64,000 nt of DNA, from NCBI GenBank assembly GCA_020403455.1, contig JADBXP010000020.1:1-64000 (forward strand). The letters are read 5' to 3'. The DNA comes from Chitinophagaceae bacterium. Its GTDB lineage: Bacteria; Bacteroidota; Bacteroidia; Chitinophagales; Chitinophagaceae. The notes beneath the pieces are model-generated. The model was given only the letters and a program-made list of their open reading frames with translations. It ran no database searches and was not told the DNA's origin. The translations under genes were made by a program, and so were the position numbers. Every line of letters begins with the position of its first letter. Position 1 is the first letter of the stretch. Shown piece by piece: positions 62,157-64,000 of the stretch.

Positions 62157-63440
62157 TCAGGACTGCCGAACAATCAAATCAAGGTGCTTCTTCCCCCGTC
62201 GTACCAAAAGATACTGGTGATTCAACAAATCAGCATCACCAATCATCGTTTGAATATCGGTTACTTTTTTTTCATTGATGCTGACACCTCCACCCTGGAT
62301 CAATTTTTTCGCTTCCCCCTTACTTGGTAAGACACCAGCTGCAGCCAATAAACTGACCACATTCACAGGCCATTCTCCAGCGTAGGGCAAAGTGGGCAAA
62401 CCGCTTTTTTCTAACACATCCGGACTTGTATTTTGAATGAAATTGACAGCGTCGCCACCAAAAAATCCACGGGTAGTTTCCAGTATGCTTTCCAACACTT
62501 CTTTACCATGTACAAAGGCGGTTACTTCCAGTGCCAGTCGCTGTTGTAATGCTCTCGCCTCGGGTTGTTGACGGTGTGATTCGATGAGGGTCGTAATGTC
62601 AGATTCAGGTAACAGTGTAAAAATTTTGATCCATTTTTCCGCATCTTCATCAGCAGCGTTGAGCCAAAACTGATAAAATTGGTAGGGGCTGGTTTTTGCC
62701 GGGTCGAGCCAGACATTCCCCTTCTCGGTTTTTCCGAACTTTCCCCCATCTGCTTTGGTTATAAGCGGACAGGTAAGTGCATAAGCATCACCGGCCCCTT
62801 TTTTCCGTATCAATTCTGTACCGGTGACCATATTTCCCCACTGATCACTTCCTCCCATTTGCAGGCGACAATTGTGATGGGTACACAACCAATAAAAATC
62901 ATAGCCCTGTACCAACTGATAAGTGAATTCTGTGAAACTCATGCCCTGCTCAGAATCGAGCCGCTTCTTCACACTGTCTTTCGCCATCATATAATTGACA
63001 GTGATGTGTTTCCCCACATCCCGAATAAAAGTGAGGAATTCCATTCCCTTGAACCAATCGTAGTTATTGACCAGCAAAGCACCATTGGGCTGTTCGGAAG
63101 AAAAATCAAGAAAGCGGGCAAGCTGTTGTCGAATGCCCTCCAGGTTCTGCTGCAGCGTAGCTTCATCTAGTAAATTTCTTTCCTCACTTTTTCCGCTGGG
63201 GTCTCCCACCATACCGGTAGCACCTCCTACCAAAGCAACCGGACGGTGTCCTGCTCTTTGTAAATGAACCAGCAGTAAAATGGGAACAAGACTGCCAATG
63301 TGCAGACTATCGGATGTTGGATCGAAGCCTACATAACCGGTAATTTTTTCTTTGTTCAGCCATTCCTCTGTGCCGGGCATACAATCCTGTAACATCCCGC
63401 GCCAGCGCAATTCATTGATGAGATTGATTTCACTGTTCAT
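62157..63440 (-). CDS. tyrS: Tyrosyl-tRNA synthetase
   Basis: Class I aminoacyl-tRNA synthetase, 427 residues. HIGH-like HIGS at 47-50 (DPTSDSLHIGSLVP); KMSKS-like motif KFGKTEKGN; tyrosine-binding YQLVQGYDF and QMGGSDQWGN; and a C-terminal S4 RNA-binding domain (KKLIQGGGVSINEKKVTD). It is close to the first of the two TyrS classes (typical bacterial). Confidence 0.96.
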   Translation of the reverse strand: MNSEINLINELRWRGMLQDCMPGTEEWLNKEKITGYVGFDPTSDSLHIGSLVPILLLVHLQRAGHRPVALVGGATGMVGDPSGKSEERNLLDEATLQQNLEGIRQQLARFLDFSSEQPNGALLVNNYDWFKGMEFLTFIRDVGKHITVNYMMAKDSVKKRLDSEQGMSFTEFTYQLVQGYDFYWLCTHHNCRLQMGGSDQWGNMVTGTELIRKKGAGDAYALTCPLITKADGGKFGKTEKGNVWLDPAKTSPYQFYQFWLNAADEDAEKWIKIFTLLPESDITTLIESHRQQPEARALQQRLALEVTAFVHGKEVLESILETTRGFFGGDAVNFIQNTSPDVLEKSGLPTLPYAGEWPVNVVSLLAAAGVLPSKGEAKKLIQGGGVSINEKKVTDIQTMIGDADLLNHQYLLVRRGKKHLDLIVRQS

Positions 63441-63444
63441 AGGG

Positions 63445-63452
63445 CAAAAGTA
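63445..63452 (-). promoter_or_regulatory. Promoter -7 element of tyrS
   Basis: TACTTTTG on the minus strand fits TAnnTTTG and ends 4 bases before the tyrS start, so the mRNA would be nearly leaderless. Confidence 0.4.
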
Positions 63453-63493
63453 AGGAATGAATGCATTGAGGCACGGGGGAACAACAACTTGCC

Positions 63494-63501
63494 TAACTTT
63501 G
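63494..63501 (+). promoter_or_regulatory. Promoter -7 element of the RDD protein gene
   Basis: TAACTTTG fits TAnnTTTG exactly and is 5 bases before the ATG at 63507, giving a nearly leaderless transcript. Confidence 0.45.
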
Positions 63502-63506
63502 CAGCC

Positions 63507-63887
63507 ATGAAAACAACCGGTGAAGGCACCCGCATTCTGAATTTCCTTGTCGATACCCTCCTCATTTTTATAGTGGCTGTGCTGTTGATGCGTTTCTGGA
63601 ACTGGTATGTTTTTTACTGGGGATATATGCCCCTGAATTTTGGCTGGTTTTTCTTTGGATTTCTCTTCCTCTACTATTTTCTCTGGGAATCGTTCACAGG
63701 TCGCACCCCGGGTAAAATGGTCAGCATGACTAAAGTTGTCAATGAACAGGGGCGGAAACCCGGCATTGGAGCAGTTTTCATCCGATCACTGGTAAGGCTC
63801 TTCCTTCCAGACCTCTTTTTTCTGCCTTTTCTGGGAATGACCCTGCACGATTATCTCAGCAAGACCAGGGTGGTACGATTTGACTAG
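63507..63887 (+). CDS. RDD-family membrane protein
   Basis: 126 residues from ATG 63507 (an in-frame start at 63489 precedes the promoter element and is unlikely). Three hydrophobic segments with the RDD signature: RILNFLVDTLLIF near the N-terminus, YYFLWESFTGRTPGKMVSMTKVV, and IRSLVRLFLPDLFFLP. Members have been linked to Na+/H+ exchange, but the function here is unknown. Confidence 0.87.
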   Translation: MKTTGEGTRILNFLVDTLLIFIVAVLLMRFWNWYVFYWGYMPLNFGWFFFGFLFLYYFLWESFTGRTPGKMVSMTKVVNEQGRKPGIGAVFIRSLVRLFLPDLFFLPFLGMTLHDYLSKTRVVRFD

Positions 63888-63927
63888 CTTTTCCTCATCT
63901 CGCAACCAAAGCACCTGTTCGGTGTTA

Positions 63928-63935
63928 TAACTTTG
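63928..63935 (+). promoter_or_regulatory. Promoter -7 element of the partial gene at the window end
   Basis: TAACTTTG fits TAnnTTTG exactly, 23 bases before the ATG at 63959. Confidence 0.4.
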
Positions 63936-63958
63936 CGCACCCACTGAAGCACTTCATT

Positions 63959-64000
63959 ATGGCAAGGATTCCCATTAACATCGCCACCGGCAGTTTGCAG
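63959..64000 (+). CDS. Start of a gene cut by the window end, possibly an Hsp70-family (HscA-like) chaperone
   Basis: Fourteen codons (MARIPINIATGSLQ) follow a promoter-like element and are open to the window end. From memory, Chitinophagaceae HscA-type Hsp70 proteins begin with a similar segment before their ATPase motif. The fragment is too short to prove this. Confidence 0.5.
   Translation, partial: MARIPINIATGSLQ

Overview
The window is chromosomal DNA from a member of the Bacteroidota, most likely the family Chitinophagaceae. The signs are gene content (TonB receptor with a carboxypeptidase-like N-terminal domain, TlpA-like thioredoxins, the CcmB/C/D set, a TerC protein, the PdeM/Lhr pair, PBP-like protein next to guaA, small Bacteroidota-only families), near absence of Shine-Dalgarno sites, and many copies of the Bacteroidota promoter element TAnnTTTG just upstream of genes. 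Most of the window is a densely packed housekeeping chromosome of intermediate GC. It is interrupted by AT-rich accessory patches at 1-2.5 kb, 20.0-22.8 kb and 61.2-62.1 kb.

Layout. 1-2.5 kb: an antibacterial module, made of a lipoprotein with a C-terminal Tae4-type peptidoglycan amidase domain followed by a two-domain lipoprotein that is its probable immunity protein. The toxin's only good start codon is separated from the rest of the reading frame by a pentanucleotide tandem repeat and is out of frame by one repeat unit, so this looks like a phase-variable toxin captured in the OFF state. 2.6-19.1 kb: HAD phosphatase, PlsC-like acyltransferase, acyl-CoA thioesterase, dipeptide epimerase, photolyase-like protein with flavin reductase, SDR, proline dehydrogenase, thyA-folA, methyltransferase, divergent metZ/metX, penicillin acylase, lpxB and surE. 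19.2-22.8 kb: a LexA-like regulator, then repeats derived from the 3' half of a tRNA-Arg(CCT) that surround a foreign TlpA-like gene, then a nucleotidyltransferase toxin-antitoxin pair. 23-30.4 kb (all minus strand): HDAC-family amidohydrolase, pdeM, Lhr-type helicase, a 56-residue DUF2256 zinc protein, periplasmic binding protein, guaA, rpsT.

30.5-49.1 kb: 2-oxoglutarate dehydrogenase E1/E2, RsmB-type methylase, mnmA, tlpA, ssb, malate/lactate dehydrogenase family protein, aspartate kinase, queA, ccmC-ccmD, glutamate dehydrogenase, stand-alone restriction-type nuclease domain, AMP nucleosidase, ccmB, tdk, an uncharacterised protein, and waaA. 49.2-53.6 kb: a four-gene nucleotide-sugar operon (DegT aminotransferase, UDP-glucose dehydrogenase, UDP-glucuronate decarboxylase, RmlD). 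With lpxB and waaA, it points to lipopolysaccharide and surface glycan synthesis. 53.6-60.1 kb: serine hydrolase, TerC, alpha/beta hydrolase lipoprotein, then a probable metal-handling operon (Cys-rich exported protein, HMA-like exported protein, Cys-containing TonB receptor). 60.2-64 kb: tRNA-Gln(TTG), SGNH hydrolase, a RelE-type toxin/XRE antitoxin pair, tyrS, an RDD protein, and the first 14 codons of a further gene that runs off the end.

Both toxin-antitoxin pairs share one regulatory design: a perfect inverted repeat lying across the spacer of a TTTG/TTG-N19-20-TATCTTTG promoter. No CRISPR array, rRNA, insertion sequence or integrase gene was seen. All family assignments come from reading the sequence; no database search was possible.
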